Source of the DNA: Xanthomonas floridensis
GTDB lineage: Bacteria > Pseudomonadota > Gammaproteobacteria > Xanthomonadales > Xanthomonadaceae
Direction of reading: 5' to 3'
Length of the DNA stretch: 64,000 nt
NCBI RefSeq assembly: GCF_001642575.1
Contig: NZ_LXNG01000034.1
Location: forward strand, 1-64,000
Every line of letters starts with the position of its first letter. Positions within the stretch are counted from its first letter, which is position 1. Below, piece by piece: positions 32,772-42,868 of this stretch. The position numbers were made by a program, and so were the translations under genes. The notes beneath the pieces are model-generated. The model was given only the letters and a program-made list of their open reading frames with translations. It was not told where the DNA came from and did not search any database.

Positions 32772-35425
32772 GCCGGCTCCGCTGCGCCGGCATCGCTGCG
32801 GCCACGGTCGAGCTGGCGCAGTTCTTCGATGATCTGCTTCTGCGACAGCATGCTGAGGTCGACCACCTCGCGCGCCTGCGCCACGTAATAGGCCAGCTGG
32901 TCATCGCTGCGTGACAGCGACGCATCCAGTGCGGCGGCCACATGTTGCAGGCGTTCGTTGAGCTCGCCGGTGGAGGTGCTGAACAACTGCACCGCCATGC
33001 CGAAGGCTTCGCCCAGGCTGGCCACTTCCACGGCGCTACCGCTGACGTGCGCGGCCACTGCGCCGAGCTTGCCGGTTTCGCTGCCGATCTGTTCGGTGAG
33101 CTGGCTGCCCACCCGCTGCAGCAGGTCCGCCGAGGTGGTGACCAGTGCGTCGACGGCTTGGCGTTGTTCGGTGGAGGCGTGATTGACCGCGTTGAGCAAG
33201 GTGTCCAGCGTGGCCAACAGGCGGCTGCGTTCTTCCAGCATGGCGGTGTCGCGCACCATGCTTTCCGACAGGTTCTGGCGCAGCTCGGCCACTATATCTG
33301 CCGCGGCTTTGGGCGCTTCGGAAGCAATCTGCATCAGCCGCGAGATCTCGGCAATGGTGGCGCTGGTCTGCGCCTGCGCTTGGGTGGACAGTTCGCTGGC
33401 GGTGCTGGCCAGGGTGTCGCAGATGGCTTGCTGTTGTTGAGTGACGCGCTCGCCGGTCTGTTCCCATTGCGTGGCCAGGGTGGCGCTCATCGCGGCAAAG
33501 CGCTCGCTCCACAAGGCAAGACGCTGCGCATCGCGCGCTTCCAGTGCGGCCTGCAGCTCGGTATGCGATTGCTGCAAGGTGCCGACCAGGCCCGCGGCAT
33601 GCGTGTCGAAGCTGGCGGTGGCCGCGGCCAGCGCATCCTGGTGCTGGGTGGCCAATGCGGCACTGGCGTGTTGCTGCTGTGCCAGCGCATCGCTCCAGGC
33701 AGTGGCGGTCTGCCTGCTGGATTGCTCCATGCGCTTGGACACCGCATCCACCAGCGCGTTGGAGCGCGCATCGAAGGTGCTGGCGAACTGCGTCAGTGCG
33801 TTCTGTAAGTCGTGGGTGAGGGTGTGGTTGGCGCGCTGCTGTTCGGCCACCGCGGCGGTCCAGCTGGCGGCCGTGGTGGCGGTGCTGGCCTCAAAGCCGC
33901 TGGTCAACCCGTCCAGCTGCTGTTGCACGGCCTGCTGCACGCTTTGCTGCAAGGTGGAGGTCTGCGCGGCCAGCTGTTCCAGCGTGGCCTGCAGCTGCGT
34001 GCCGAGCGCTTGGGTGGCGCGTTGTTGTTCGGCAAGCACCGCTGCCCAGGTCTCGGCATTGGCGGCGGTGCTGCGCGCAAAGCCGTCATCGAGTGCGCGC
34101 AATTGGTGCTGCACGGCGGCGCCGACGCTGTCCTGCAGGGCGCTGCTGCGTTGCTCGACCTGCGCCAGCGTGGCGTGCATCTGCTCGCTGAGCGCCTGCT
34201 GCGCGCGCTCCTGCGCGGCCAGCGCTGCCTGCCAGTGCTCGGCCGCAGTGCGTGCGCTGTTCTTGAAGCCGGCATCGAGCCCATGCAGTTGCTGCTGCAC
34301 GGCGGTGCTTACGCCGTCCTGCAATGCAGCGGTGTGCCGGGCGATCTGTTCCAGCGTGGTCTGCAGCTGCGTGCTGAGCGCCTGCTGCGCGTGTTCCTGC
34401 GCGGCAAGCGCGGTGGTCCACTGTTGCGCGGCGCTGCCGGCACTGCGATCGAACCCGCTGCTGATGCCGTCCAGTTGCTGCTGCACGGCGTGGGTGAGTT
34501 GTGCGTGCAGCGTGGCGGTGTCGCGTGCGATGCTGGCCATGGTGGCCTCCATCGCCGGCTGCAACGCCGCGCCAACCGCGCGCGCACTGTCTGCAACGCC
34601 GGCCTGCAGCGATTGCTCCATCGAGGCGGCCAGCCGCGCATACGCCGCTTCGGTTCTTGCGTGGAACTCGGCCTGCTGCGTGGCCAGACGTTCGTCGGCG
34701 GCGATGCTCTGCTGCTCGATGCTGCCCATCAAGGCCTGCAGGCGATCGATCAGCGCCGGCATCAATGCGCTTTGCTGCTGTTGCAGCTTGAACACTTCGC
34801 CACGCTGATGCGCTTCCGAATGCGGATGCAATTCGGCGGCGATCTTCATGTCCAGCTGCTGTACCGCCTGCAGGCGCTCGCGCCGGCACAGCGCCGACAA
34901 CAGGCCCAGCATGGCCGAGGTGGCGACGCCGGCGATGGAGGTGCCGAAGGCGAAGGCCAGGCCTTCCACCGGTGCGGCCAGCGAACCGCGAATGGCCTGC
35001 AGGTCGGTGGCGCTCTGCAGCGCAAACCCGGTGCCCTTGAGCGTGGCCATCATGCCGAGCAGGGTGCCGAGCATGCCCAGCAACACCAGCAGGCCGACCA
35101 GATACGGCGTCAGCACCGGGGCCGGTAACGCCACGCGCGCACCCTGGATGCGCAGACGCACCGCATTGCGCAGGCTCGGGTGCAGCTGCTCCAGCCATGC
35201 GTCCAGCGCCGACGGTGCAGTAGTGAGCCCGGTCACTGCGGTGTCCAGCGTGGCGCTGGCCTGGCGGTAGCGATACAGCTCCAGCGCACCGGCGAGATAA
35301 CACGCGCCGATCACCGCGGCGACGCAGGCGCCCAGCGGATTGTTGCCCAGATAGCCGAACCCGACCCAGCAAACCGCCAACAGGCCGACGAGAAACACAC
35401 ACACGTGTACAAGAGTTTTGAACAT
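32768..35425 (-). CDS. MotA/ExbB-like membrane protein with very long DUF802 tail
   Basis: An 885-residue protein. Residues 1-200 carry four membrane helices (LVGLLAVCWVGFGYLG, ACVAAVIGACYLAGALELY, VGLLVLLGMLGTLLGMMATL, FAFGTSIAGVATSAMLGLL), the last two matching the MotA/ExbB proton-channel core. Residues from about 220 onward are an almost continuous Ala/Gln-rich coiled coil of the DUF802 family, including four tandem 62-residue repeats (residues 315-562). Usual MotA and ExbB proteins are 230-300 residues, so the cytosolic tail is exceptional and recalls ZorA. ATG 35425 begins just before the first helix; ten bases separate it from the DUF3348 stop. Confidence 0.88.
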   Translation of the reverse strand: MFKTLVHVCVFLVGLLAVCWVGFGYLGNNPLGACVAAVIGACYLAGALELYRYRQASATLDTAVTGLTTAPSALDAWLEQLHPSLRNAVRLRIQGARVALPAPVLTPYLVGLLVLLGMLGTLLGMMATLKGTGFALQSATDLQAIRGSLAAPVEGLAFAFGTSIAGVATSAMLGLLSALCRRERLQAVQQLDMKIAAELHPHSEAHQRGEVFKLQQQQSALMPALIDRLQALMGSIEQQSIAADERLATQQAEFHARTEAAYARLAASMEQSLQAGVADSARAVGAALQPAMEATMASIARDTATLHAQLTHAVQQQLDGISSGFDRSAGSAAQQWTTALAAQEHAQQALSTQLQTTLEQIARHTAALQDGVSTAVQQQLHGLDAGFKNSARTAAEHWQAALAAQERAQQALSEQMHATLAQVEQRSSALQDSVGAAVQHQLRALDDGFARSTAANAETWAAVLAEQQRATQALGTQLQATLEQLAAQTSTLQQSVQQAVQQQLDGLTSGFEASTATTAASWTAAVAEQQRANHTLTHDLQNALTQFASTFDARSNALVDAVSKRMEQSSRQTATAWSDALAQQQHASAALATQHQDALAAATASFDTHAAGLVGTLQQSHTELQAALEARDAQRLALWSERFAAMSATLATQWEQTGERVTQQQQAICDTLASTASELSTQAQAQTSATIAEISRLMQIASEAPKAAADIVAELRQNLSESMVRDTAMLEERSRLLATLDTLLNAVNHASTEQRQAVDALVTTSADLLQRVGSQLTEQIGSETGKLGAVAAHVSGSAVEVASLGEAFGMAVQLFSTSTGELNERLQHVAAALDASLSRSDDQLAYYVAQAREVVDLSMLSQKQIIEELRQLDRGRSDAGAAEPA
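33740..34483 (-). repeat. Four tandem 186-bp repeats inside the DUF802 gene
   Basis: Each unit codes 62 residues starting QQQLDG, QQQLHG, QHQLRA and QQQLDG, with a central GF, a tryptophan at unit position 22 and a heptad-like Ala/Gln series (QQALSTQLQTTLEQ). Units run 34483-34298, 34297-34112, 34111-33926 and 33925-33740. The tandem organisation suggests that tail length can vary by unequal recombination. Confidence 0.85.
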
Positions 35426-35435
35426 GACGTCCCAG

Positions 35436-36173
35436 TTAGCGGGTACGAAGCGCTGCAAGCAGGCCTTCGATCGGGTGAAAACGAACATCCAGTTCGGCGA
35501 GCAACACGCTCTGCATGTCTTTGCGAAATACATCCAGCCAACCATCGGACACCGCGCGCGGCGCGATCTCCTGATCGGTTGGCGCGCCGTGCGCGTATGC
35601 GGCCTCGCGCAGGCGGTCGAAATGTGTCCCCAGCAGGCCGGGCACGGTGTTCAACAGGCTTTGCTCGCGTGGGCTCAGGGTCAGCTCCATCACCGCATCC
35701 ACTTCGGCCAGCCGTGCCATGTCGCTGGATACCAGCGCCAGCAGGTCGCGCAGCCGCCCGCGCAGATCACCGGTGGCAGTGCGCATGGCACGCTGCATCG
35801 CCAGGTAATGCTGCCGGAACGGCGCGTAGTCGGGCACCGGCAGCGCTGCACCCGTGTCGGTGACGTCACCTGCCTGGCTGCGCAGCCGCGCAACCAGCGC
35901 ATCCAGATCGGCCACGCTGCTGGTCGCCAGACCCGCGCGCACGCGCGCGCAGGCGTCGGCATCGAGCGGACGCGGTTCGGGCAGGTCGTCGATGTCGGGC
36001 AACTTGCCATCCAGCGCCTTGGACACCGCCACCGCGTGGGTCCAGTCGATCCACTGGCTCAGCCGGTCGGCCAGCGCATGGTTGGACTGGGCGACGCGGA
36101 CATCGCTGAGGCGTGCGAGCAGGCGAATGAACGCCGGGCCCGAGAGGGGCGCCCGTGGAGCAGACTTCGCCAT
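35436..36173 (-). CDS. DUF3348 family protein, first gene of the motor-like operon
   Basis: A 245-residue soluble, largely helical protein: FIRLLARLSDVRVAQSNHAL, DRLSQWIDWTHAVAVSKALD, then FRQHYLAMQRAMRTATGDLR and RLAEVDAVMELTLSPREQSLL, ending WLDVFRKDMQSVLLAELDVRF. It matches DUF3348, found in beta- and gammaproteobacteria beside DUF802 genes. No enzyme motif is visible. ATG 36173 gives the family-like start; an upstream TTG would add four residues. It is the first gene of the four-gene unit and may be the cytosolic part that touches the long coiled-coil tail. Confidence 0.8.
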   Translation of the reverse strand: MAKSAPRAPLSGPAFIRLLARLSDVRVAQSNHALADRLSQWIDWTHAVAVSKALDGKLPDIDDLPEPRPLDADACARVRAGLATSSVADLDALVARLRSQAGDVTDTGAALPVPDYAPFRQHYLAMQRAMRTATGDLRGRLRDLLALVSSDMARLAEVDAVMELTLSPREQSLLNTVPGLLGTHFDRLREAAYAHGAPTDQEIAPRAVSDGWLDVFRKDMQSVLLAELDVRFHPIEGLLAALRTR

Positions 36174-36606
36174 TGTTCCGGTCAAAGACCGCCCATTTTA
36201 CACGGGAATGACAGCGGGTCTGCCGGTGCGGCCGGGTAGGCGCTACGGTGGCTGGTGACGTTCACGGTGGGGCGGGACTTGCGCGGCCTGGGGGCATCCG
36301 GGAGCCGGCGCGGAGGGCGCGCCGGAACATCGGCAGCGAGGTGGCCGCTGCGCGGTCGCGCAGGCGCGGCAAGCCGAAGCGCCCACGGCGTCTGCGCTTG
36401 CGCCGATTCGTGAGCAGGGTTCATGACCCCATGCCGCCCGCGTGGCATCGCGCGGCGCCGGGGTTTGCTACAAACAGGAGAGCAGCCGGCACAGGTCATG
36501 CCAGGGCGCCGGTGCGTACCGGGCGATTGCCGGGGCCGGGTCGGGCGTCATGGCCGGTATGCCGCGACACGCGCCCGTCCGCCCGCACTCTTCGAGGAGC
36601 ATCCGC
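36174..36606. other. Intergenic stretch between divergent genes
   Basis: This 433-bp stretch separates the divergent DUF3348 and molybdoenzyme genes and must hold both promoters. It holds no 2Fe-2S or FAD subunit gene, nor a remnant of one that I can see, although such genes usually precede PaoC-type subunits. Confidence 0.55.
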
Positions 36607-38820
36607 ATGAAGTTCGACACCCCCGCAGGCGCCAACCCCAGCGACCGACTCACGGTGCTTGGCCAGCCGGTCGACCGCGTGGACGGGCCGCTCAAGGTGA
36701 CCGGGCAAGCCCGCTACGCCTACGAATGGCACGACCAGCCCGGGCAGATGGCGTATGGCTATATCGTCGGCGCGGCGATCGGCAAGGGCCGCATCACCGA
36801 GCTGGACACCGCCGCTGCACGGGCGGCGGCCGGGGTGATCGCCGTGCTCACCTATCAAAACGTGCCTACGTTGGGCACCGGCGAATTTTACGTGCAGCGG
36901 TTTCTGGCCGCGCCGCAGGTGGACCACTACCACCAGGCGGTGGCCGTGGTGGTGGCGGAGACCTTCGAGCAGGCCCGTGCCGGTGCGGCGCTGGTGCGGG
37001 TGCGTTACGCGCGCGAGCGCGGGCAATACGACCTGGCCGCCCAGCAGGCCAGCGCCCCGGTGGCGCCGCAGGCGCCGTTCGGCGGGCCGCCCCAGACCGC
37101 GCAGGGCGATTTCGCTGCGGCCTATGCCGCCGCGCCGTTCACCGTGGATGCCACCTACCGCACCCCCGACCAGGCGCACGCGATGCTGGAGCCGCACGCC
37201 ACCATTGCGCGCTGGGAGGGCGAGCAACTGATCTGCCACACCGCCATCCAGCAGATGAACTGGGGCACGCGCGATCTGGGCAAGGCGCTCGGCGTGCCGA
37301 AGGAGCGCATCCGGTTGCTGTCGCCGTTCATTGGCGGCGGCTTCGGCGGCAAGGGCACCGCGCAGGCGGACCTGGTGCTGGCCGCGCTGGCCGCCCGCAT
37401 CACCGCGCGGCCGGTCAAGCTGGCCCTGCAGCGCCCGTTGATGTTCAACAGCACCATCCACCGGCCCGCCACCATCCAGCGCCTGCGCCTGGGCGCCACG
37501 GCCGACGGGCGGCTGACCGCGATCGGCCATGAGAGCTGGTCGGGCAATCTGCGCGGCGGTCGCAGCGAGCCGACCACCTTGTCCACCCGGGCGCTGTATG
37601 CCGGTGCCAACCGCATGACGGCGGTACGGCTGGCAGTGCTGGATCTGGCCGAAGGCAACGCCATGCGCGCGCCCGGCGAGGCGCCGGGAATGATGGCGCT
37701 GGAAGTGGCGATGGACGAACTGGCCGAGCGCGTCGGCATGGACCCGGTGCAGCTGCGCATCGTCAACGACACCCAGGTGGACCCGGAGCAGCCGCAGCGG
37801 CCGTTCTCCACGCGCCCATTCGTGGCCTGCCTGCGCAGCGGCGCGCAACGCTTCGGCTGGTCGCAACGCCATCCCACCCCTGCCAGCGTGCGCGATGGCC
37901 GCTGGCTGATCGGCATGGGCATGGCCAGCGCCATTCGCGGTGCGCCGATCTCCAAGGCCGGCGCGCGTGTGCGGCTGGATCGCAGCGGCACGCTGACGAT
38001 CGAAACCGACATGACCGATATCGGCACCGGCAGTTACACCATCGTGGCGCAGACCGCGGCCGAACTGCTCGGTGTGCCGCTGCAGCAGGTGGTAGTGCGG
38101 CTGGGCGACTCCAGCTTTCCGGAAACGCCCGGCTCGGGCGGGCAGCAGGGCGCTGCGTCGGTCACCGCCGGCGTCTATGCCGCCTGCATGCAGCTGCGCG
38201 AGACGGTGGCGCAGCGCCTGGGCATCGCCGCCGGCCAGGCCCGCTTTGCCGATGGCATGGTGCATGTGGGCAGCCGCGCCATCCCACTGGCGCAGGCGGC
38301 CGAGCACGGCGAGCTGGTGGCCGAGGACGCCATGGAGTACGGCACGCTCAAGCAGCGCTACGCACAGCAGACCTTCGGCGCGCACTTTGCGCAGGTGGCG
38401 GTGGATGCCGACACCGGCGAAATCCGCGTGCGCCGGTTGCTGGCGGTTTGCGCGGCCGGACGCATCCTCAACCCCAAGACCGCGCGCAGCCAGGTGATCG
38501 GCGGCATGGTGATGGGCGTGGGTGCGGCGTTGATGGAAGAGATGGTGGTGGATACGCGGCTGGGTCTGTTCGTCAATCACGATCTGGCCGGGTACGAAGT
38601 GCCGGTGCATGCGGATATCCCGCATCTGGAAGCGCATTTCATCGACGAGGTGGACCCCACCATGTCGCCGCTGAAGGCCAAGGGTGTGGGTGAGTTGGGA
38701 TTGACCGGCGTGGCGCCGGCGCTGGCCAATGCGGTCTACAACGCCACCGGCATCCGCGTGCGCGACTATCCGATCACCCTGGACAAGCTGTTGGCGCAAC
38801 TACCGCGCAGGGCGGGATAG
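36607..38820 (+). CDS. Xanthine dehydrogenase-family molybdopterin-binding subunit (PaoC/YagR-like), orphan
   Basis: A 737-residue large subunit of the aldehyde oxidase type. The cofactor loop GGGFGGK is present, as is the C-terminal motif GVGELGLTGVAPA, whose glutamate is the catalytic base, and GSGGQQGAASVTAGVY for pterin binding. Length equals that of E. coli PaoC (about 730), so the subunit is complete. PaoC works with a 2Fe-2S subunit (PaoA) and an FAD subunit (PaoB) in an operon, but neither lies upstream or downstream here. They may be encoded elsewhere or be lost. ATG 36607 follows GAGGAGCATCCGC. Confidence 0.88.
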   Translation: MKFDTPAGANPSDRLTVLGQPVDRVDGPLKVTGQARYAYEWHDQPGQMAYGYIVGAAIGKGRITELDTAAARAAAGVIAVLTYQNVPTLGTGEFYVQRFLAAPQVDHYHQAVAVVVAETFEQARAGAALVRVRYARERGQYDLAAQQASAPVAPQAPFGGPPQTAQGDFAAAYAAAPFTVDATYRTPDQAHAMLEPHATIARWEGEQLICHTAIQQMNWGTRDLGKALGVPKERIRLLSPFIGGGFGGKGTAQADLVLAALAARITARPVKLALQRPLMFNSTIHRPATIQRLRLGATADGRLTAIGHESWSGNLRGGRSEPTTLSTRALYAGANRMTAVRLAVLDLAEGNAMRAPGEAPGMMALEVAMDELAERVGMDPVQLRIVNDTQVDPEQPQRPFSTRPFVACLRSGAQRFGWSQRHPTPASVRDGRWLIGMGMASAIRGAPISKAGARVRLDRSGTLTIETDMTDIGTGSYTIVAQTAAELLGVPLQQVVVRLGDSSFPETPGSGGQQGAASVTAGVYAACMQLRETVAQRLGIAAGQARFADGMVHVGSRAIPLAQAAEHGELVAEDAMEYGTLKQRYAQQTFGAHFAQVAVDADTGEIRVRRLLAVCAAGRILNPKTARSQVIGGMVMGVGAALMEEMVVDTRLGLFVNHDLAGYEVPVHADIPHLEAHFIDEVDPTMSPLKAKGVGELGLTGVAPALANAVYNATGIRVRDYPITLDKLLAQLPRRAG

Positions 38821-39268
38821 GGCAGGAGAAACAGTGGCGGTGTGATGAGCTGGGGCAGTGCCGTCAGCGAGCCCTTGCATGATGCGGCAATGGATCAGGC
38901 CATGGCCGGTGCGTCCTGCGATAGCGGGTGCGTGTGCGCTGCAGGCGCACCCGACACGGAGCGGCAGCCTCAGCCGTGATGCCGATGTACACCTTGCAAC
39001 ACCGGAGCACATGGCACGCGTTTTGACGACGCCAGGCTGGCGATCGCACGCTGCCGAACGCGACCATGCAGTGCACGATCAGTGACAATCGCAGCATGAA
39101 AACGGCCGTCTCGGGGCGAATTGAGCCCGCTGGACACACCGTTCCAGCTGCTCTGCCGCGCTGTTCTCTAACCGATTCAGGTTGATGGCCGCTGTCGCCG
39201 CAGCGCCGCTGTTTTGTAAGGTGAACGGGTATAAGCTGCGGGCCGGGTAAATCCCAGCGAGGAACAAG
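38821..39268. other. Intergenic stretch without recognisable gene
   Basis: A 448-bp stretch follows the molybdoenzyme gene. Its frames lack ribosome sites or families. The final part (39200-39268) should carry the promoter of the small gene at 39269. Confidence 0.5.
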
Positions 39269-39481
39269 ATGGACCACTCCGACATACAAGTGTCCGATCT
39301 GCTGGTCTTGGAGCTGCAAGGGTTCCACGATGTCTATGGCAGTGGACCGGACTTCTGGGACGCCTACCAACGCATCATGAGCGTGGCAGCCCAGGCCGGC
39401 GGCAACATGATCAATCTGGCCAACGAAATGGCCTCACTGGCACAAAGGCTTGGCGCGATCGATCGCGCGCAGCTGCTGTAA
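39269..39481 (+). CDS. Small hypothetical protein
   Basis: A 70-residue protein (MDHSDIQVSDLLVLELQGFH, then FWDAYQRIMSVAAQAGGNM) with GAGGAAC at good spacing upstream of the ATG. It is helical and soluble with no cysteine. I recognise no family. It stands alone between the molybdoenzyme gene and another small gene. Confidence 0.6.
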   Translation: MDHSDIQVSDLLVLELQGFHDVYGSGPDFWDAYQRIMSVAAQAGGNMINLANEMASLAQRLGAIDRAQLL

Positions 39482-39778
39482 CTGTCTCTCACGGGGCGTG
39501 CGGCTGCCGCCCCACGGTGCGCGATGCGCCACCGCCGCATGCGTGATGGCCCATGCGCTCACCCGGTCGTTCTGTCGTTTTTACGCTCACCTGTGCGCAT
39601 TTTTACGGTTGGCGCGTCGATGGCGCGCGTGTCCTTGTCGGTCACGCAGTGTCGGTCGGGGCGCGCTCGCAATGCGCTGGGCGGTGGAGAGCAATGCGCC
39701 TGCGTTGCCTGCCATTGCAGCGGCGCCCCCAACTCCGTGCTGGATGCGATGGTCCGGCACCTCGTTGAGGAGCCCGAT

Positions 39779-40096
39779 GTGAGCGAAACAGGTGGAGGCG
39801 TGCGGATGCATCTGGTCGGTGGCCCGCACGATGGGCAGATGGTGTGTGGTGCGTCGTTGCAGGATGTGATGCCCCCGCAGGGATATCGCATGACGCCGTG
39901 GCCTGGCGGCCCTTCCGGCATTCATTGGCATCAGGAGCTCAACCTGGCCTGCGTACATGGGGCGCTGGCCGCCGATGAGCTGTATGCAGCCCTGGGAGCG
40001 CAATGGCGCACTTATCTGACGACACGGCGGCAGCAAGTGGCCGCAGGCAAGGGCGGCGATGCGCGCAGTGGATGCGTGGAAACAGTGCTCGCGTAA
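39779..40096 (+). CDS. Hypothetical protein with GGPHDGQ motif
   Basis: A 105-residue soluble protein has HLVGGPHDGQMVCGASLQDV, then GGPSGIHWHQELNLACVHGA. AGGAG at 39768-39772 is well placed before the GTG at 39779, so I chose it over an ATG at 39749. The GGPHDGQ motif occurs in short phage-like and hypothetical proteins, without a known function. Confidence 0.5.
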   Translation: MSETGGGVRMHLVGGPHDGQMVCGASLQDVMPPQGYRMTPWPGGPSGIHWHQELNLACVHGALAADELYAALGAQWRTYLTTRRQQVAAGKGGDARSGCVETVLA

Positions 40097-40347
40097 TGCG
40101 GCAGATTCACCGGGATGCAGTGATGTCTTGCATCACTGGCGCGACGCGGTGAACGGCAGGCGCTAGAACGGCACATCGCGTCAGCGCTAGATCCATCACG
40201 CATGCGGGCAAACGAAGTGTGCAAGAGGCAGGTGCTCGGCGACCTGCGGCCGCGCTATTGCGACGCCTGAAGATCTTCGTGGCGCAGCTGCGCGTCCAAA
40301 ACGAACGCAAGCGCAAGCTGGAGTGCACTGCACTTGGCGGTCAAGGC

Positions 40348-40563
40348 TTACTCTGCGTCGTCGGGCGCCTTGACCGGCGTCACCGCGGCAGTCTCGGGTG
40401 CACCGCGCTTCTTGTCGCGACGCAGCGGCGTGTCTCCCAGGCGTTCGATCGCACCGCCGGATTGCTGAAACGCTTCCAGGTCGGCGGCCAGGCGCTGTTC
40501 GGACAGGCGCGGCTTGCCCGGCTGGTTGCTCACGGTCATCGACTGGCGGCGGGAATTATTCAT
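40348..40563 (-). CDS. Small conserved protein coupled to YkgJ-like gene
   Basis: A 71-residue hydrophilic protein (MNNSRRQSMTVSNQPGKPRL, LEAFQQSGGAIERLGDTPLR, KKRGAPETAA). A good AGGA lies before ATG 40563, and the gene starts nine bases after the stop of the upstream YkgJ-like gene, so they are one operon. No function is known to me. Confidence 0.65.
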   Translation of the reverse strand: MNNSRRQSMTVSNQPGKPRLSEQRLAADLEAFQQSGGAIERLGDTPLRRDKKRGAPETAAVTPVKAPDDAE

Positions 40564-40572
40564 CGCGAATCC

Positions 40573-41420
<848 letters not shown>

Positions 41421-41575
41421 TAATGGGGATGCATCCAGCAACGTCGTGAGCGCCGCGATGGTCGTTGTAGGCAGCGGCCGGCGGCAGTTGCCGACTCCAT
41501 CTTGCCTTCGCAGCGGGAGTCCCGCCTACGGTCGTCACTACGTGGGACTGGATGACACCAGGATGGGACGCATCA

Positions 41576-41696
41576 CAGCAGCTACTGCACCGACACAGCA
41601 GCTACTGCACCGACACAGCAGCTACTGCACCGACACCGCCTTCGGTGCGGTGCAGTAGCGACCAGCGTTGCGGCCTTCGGCGCGCGGTGCAGTAGC
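41576..41696. repeat. Three 20-bp direct repeats plus two inverted copies of their core
   Basis: CAGCAGCTACTGCACCGACA is repeated without change at 41576-41595, 41596-41615 and 41616-41635. The 12-base core GCTACTGCACCG then recurs inverted as CGGTGCAGTAGC at 41648-41659 and 41685-41696. The transcript could fold into alternative hairpins. It lies directly past the stop of the minus-strand dehydrogenase (41705), so it may act as its 3' structure. Confidence 0.85.
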
Positions 41697-41704
41697 GGTA
41701 AGCA

Positions 41705-42868
41705 TTACGGCGTCAGCACGACCTTGCGGCAGTCGTCCTGTTTCTTGTCGAAAAGTTCGTAACCGCGCGCAGCATCGGCCAGCGACATGCGGTGCGAAAT
41801 GATGGCACTGGGCTTGAGCTCCCCGTTGCCGATCCGCTCCAGCAGATACGGCATATGTTTTTGCACATGGGTCTGACCCATCTTGAAGCTCAATCCCTTG
41901 TCGAATGCGTCACCGAACATGAAGGCGTGGATGAAGCCTGCATAGACCCCAGGCACGCTGACCACGCCACAGCGCCGGGTTGCTGCAATGCACTGGCGGA
42001 TGGCGACGCCGCTACTGCCTTCCAGTTTCAGGTTGGTCAGCGCAGTTTCGAGCGTGCTGCCTTCGGCTTCGAACCCGACCGCCTCGATGCTGACATCCAC
42101 GCCGCGGCCATCGGTCTGCGAGACGATTACATCGGCTGGGTCGTCGATCTCGTCGAAGTTGATGGGGATCACGCCGTATGCCTTGGACGCGAAATCCAGC
42201 CGATACGCGTGGCGGTCGACCATGAAGATGCGCTCTGCGCCCAGCATCCTGCAGCATGCCGCGGCCATCAGGCCAACCGGGCCTGCGCCGAAGATGGCCA
42301 CCGTGGACCCCTGCTTGACGCCGCCATCGATCACCGCCTGGTATCCCGTTGGCAGGATGTCGGACAGGAATAGCACCTGCTCGTCATGCAGTGCGTCGGG
42401 CACCACCAGGGGCCCGACATTGGCCTTGGGAACGCGCACGTACTCGGCCTGGCCGCCAGAGAGGCCGCCGTACAAGTGGCTAAAACCGAACAGGGCAGCC
42501 GGCGGGCGAATATCCTTGTGATTCAACGCGGCGCCCTTGCCGGTATTGGTGGTTTCGCAGGCAGAGAACTCCTGCAGCATGCAATGAAAGCACTGCCCGC
42601 AGGCCACAACGAATGGAATCACCACGCGGTCGCCCCGCTTCACCGCGGTCACATCCGGGCCAACGTCTTCGACGATGCCCATGAATTCATGGCCGAGAAT
42701 GTCGCCTTGCCGTAGGTCCGGAATCTTGCCGCGATACAGATGCAGGTCCGAGCCGCAGATAGCCGTGGCGGTTACGCGCAGGATGAGGTCGTCGCGTTCG
42801 ACCAGCACCGGATCGGGAACGGTTTCGACCCGCACGTCGCGGGAGCCGTGATAGTTGAGGGCACGCAT
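41705..42868 (-). CDS. Zinc-dependent MDR alcohol/formaldehyde dehydrogenase-like enzyme
   Basis: A 387-residue medium-chain dehydrogenase: catalytic zinc site with C38 ([12 protein letters not shown]) and [10 protein letters not shown], four-cysteine structural zinc loop ([15 protein letters not shown]), and the Rossmann motif [20 protein letters not shown]. Size and pattern resemble the glutathione-independent formaldehyde dehydrogenase group. ATG 42868 is used; an upstream start would add four residues. The neighbours are stress-type genes, so detoxification of aldehydes is likely. Confidence 0.88.
   Translation of the reverse strand: MRALNYHGSRDVRVETVPDPVLVERDDLILRVTATAICGSDLHLYRGKIPDLRQGDILGHEFMGIVEDVGPDVTAVKRGDRVVIPFVVACGQCFHCMLQEFSACETTNTGKGAALNHKDIRPPAALFGFSHLYGGLSGGQAEYVRVPKANVGPLVVPDALHDEQVLFLSDILPTGYQAVIDGGVKQGSTVAIFGAGPVGLMAAACCRMLGAERIFMVDRHAYRLDFASKAYGVIPINFDEIDDPADVIVSQTDGRGVDVSIEAVGFEAEGSTLETALTNLKLEGSSGVAIRQCIAATRRCGVVSVPGVYAGFIHAFMFGDAFDKGLSFKMGQTHVQKHMPYLLERIGNGELKPSAIISHRMSLADAARGYELFDKKQDDCRKVVLTP

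Noticed and set aside
31453-36173. Zorya anti-phage defence system
   Set aside because: Only the MotA/MotB-like parts resemble ZorA and ZorB; no ZorC, ZorD helicase or ZorE nuclease gene is present, and the partners are DUF3348 and DUF2894.
41576-41635. Three evenly spaced repeats as a CRISPR array
   Set aside because: The 20-bp units abut with no spacers and no cas gene lies in the window.
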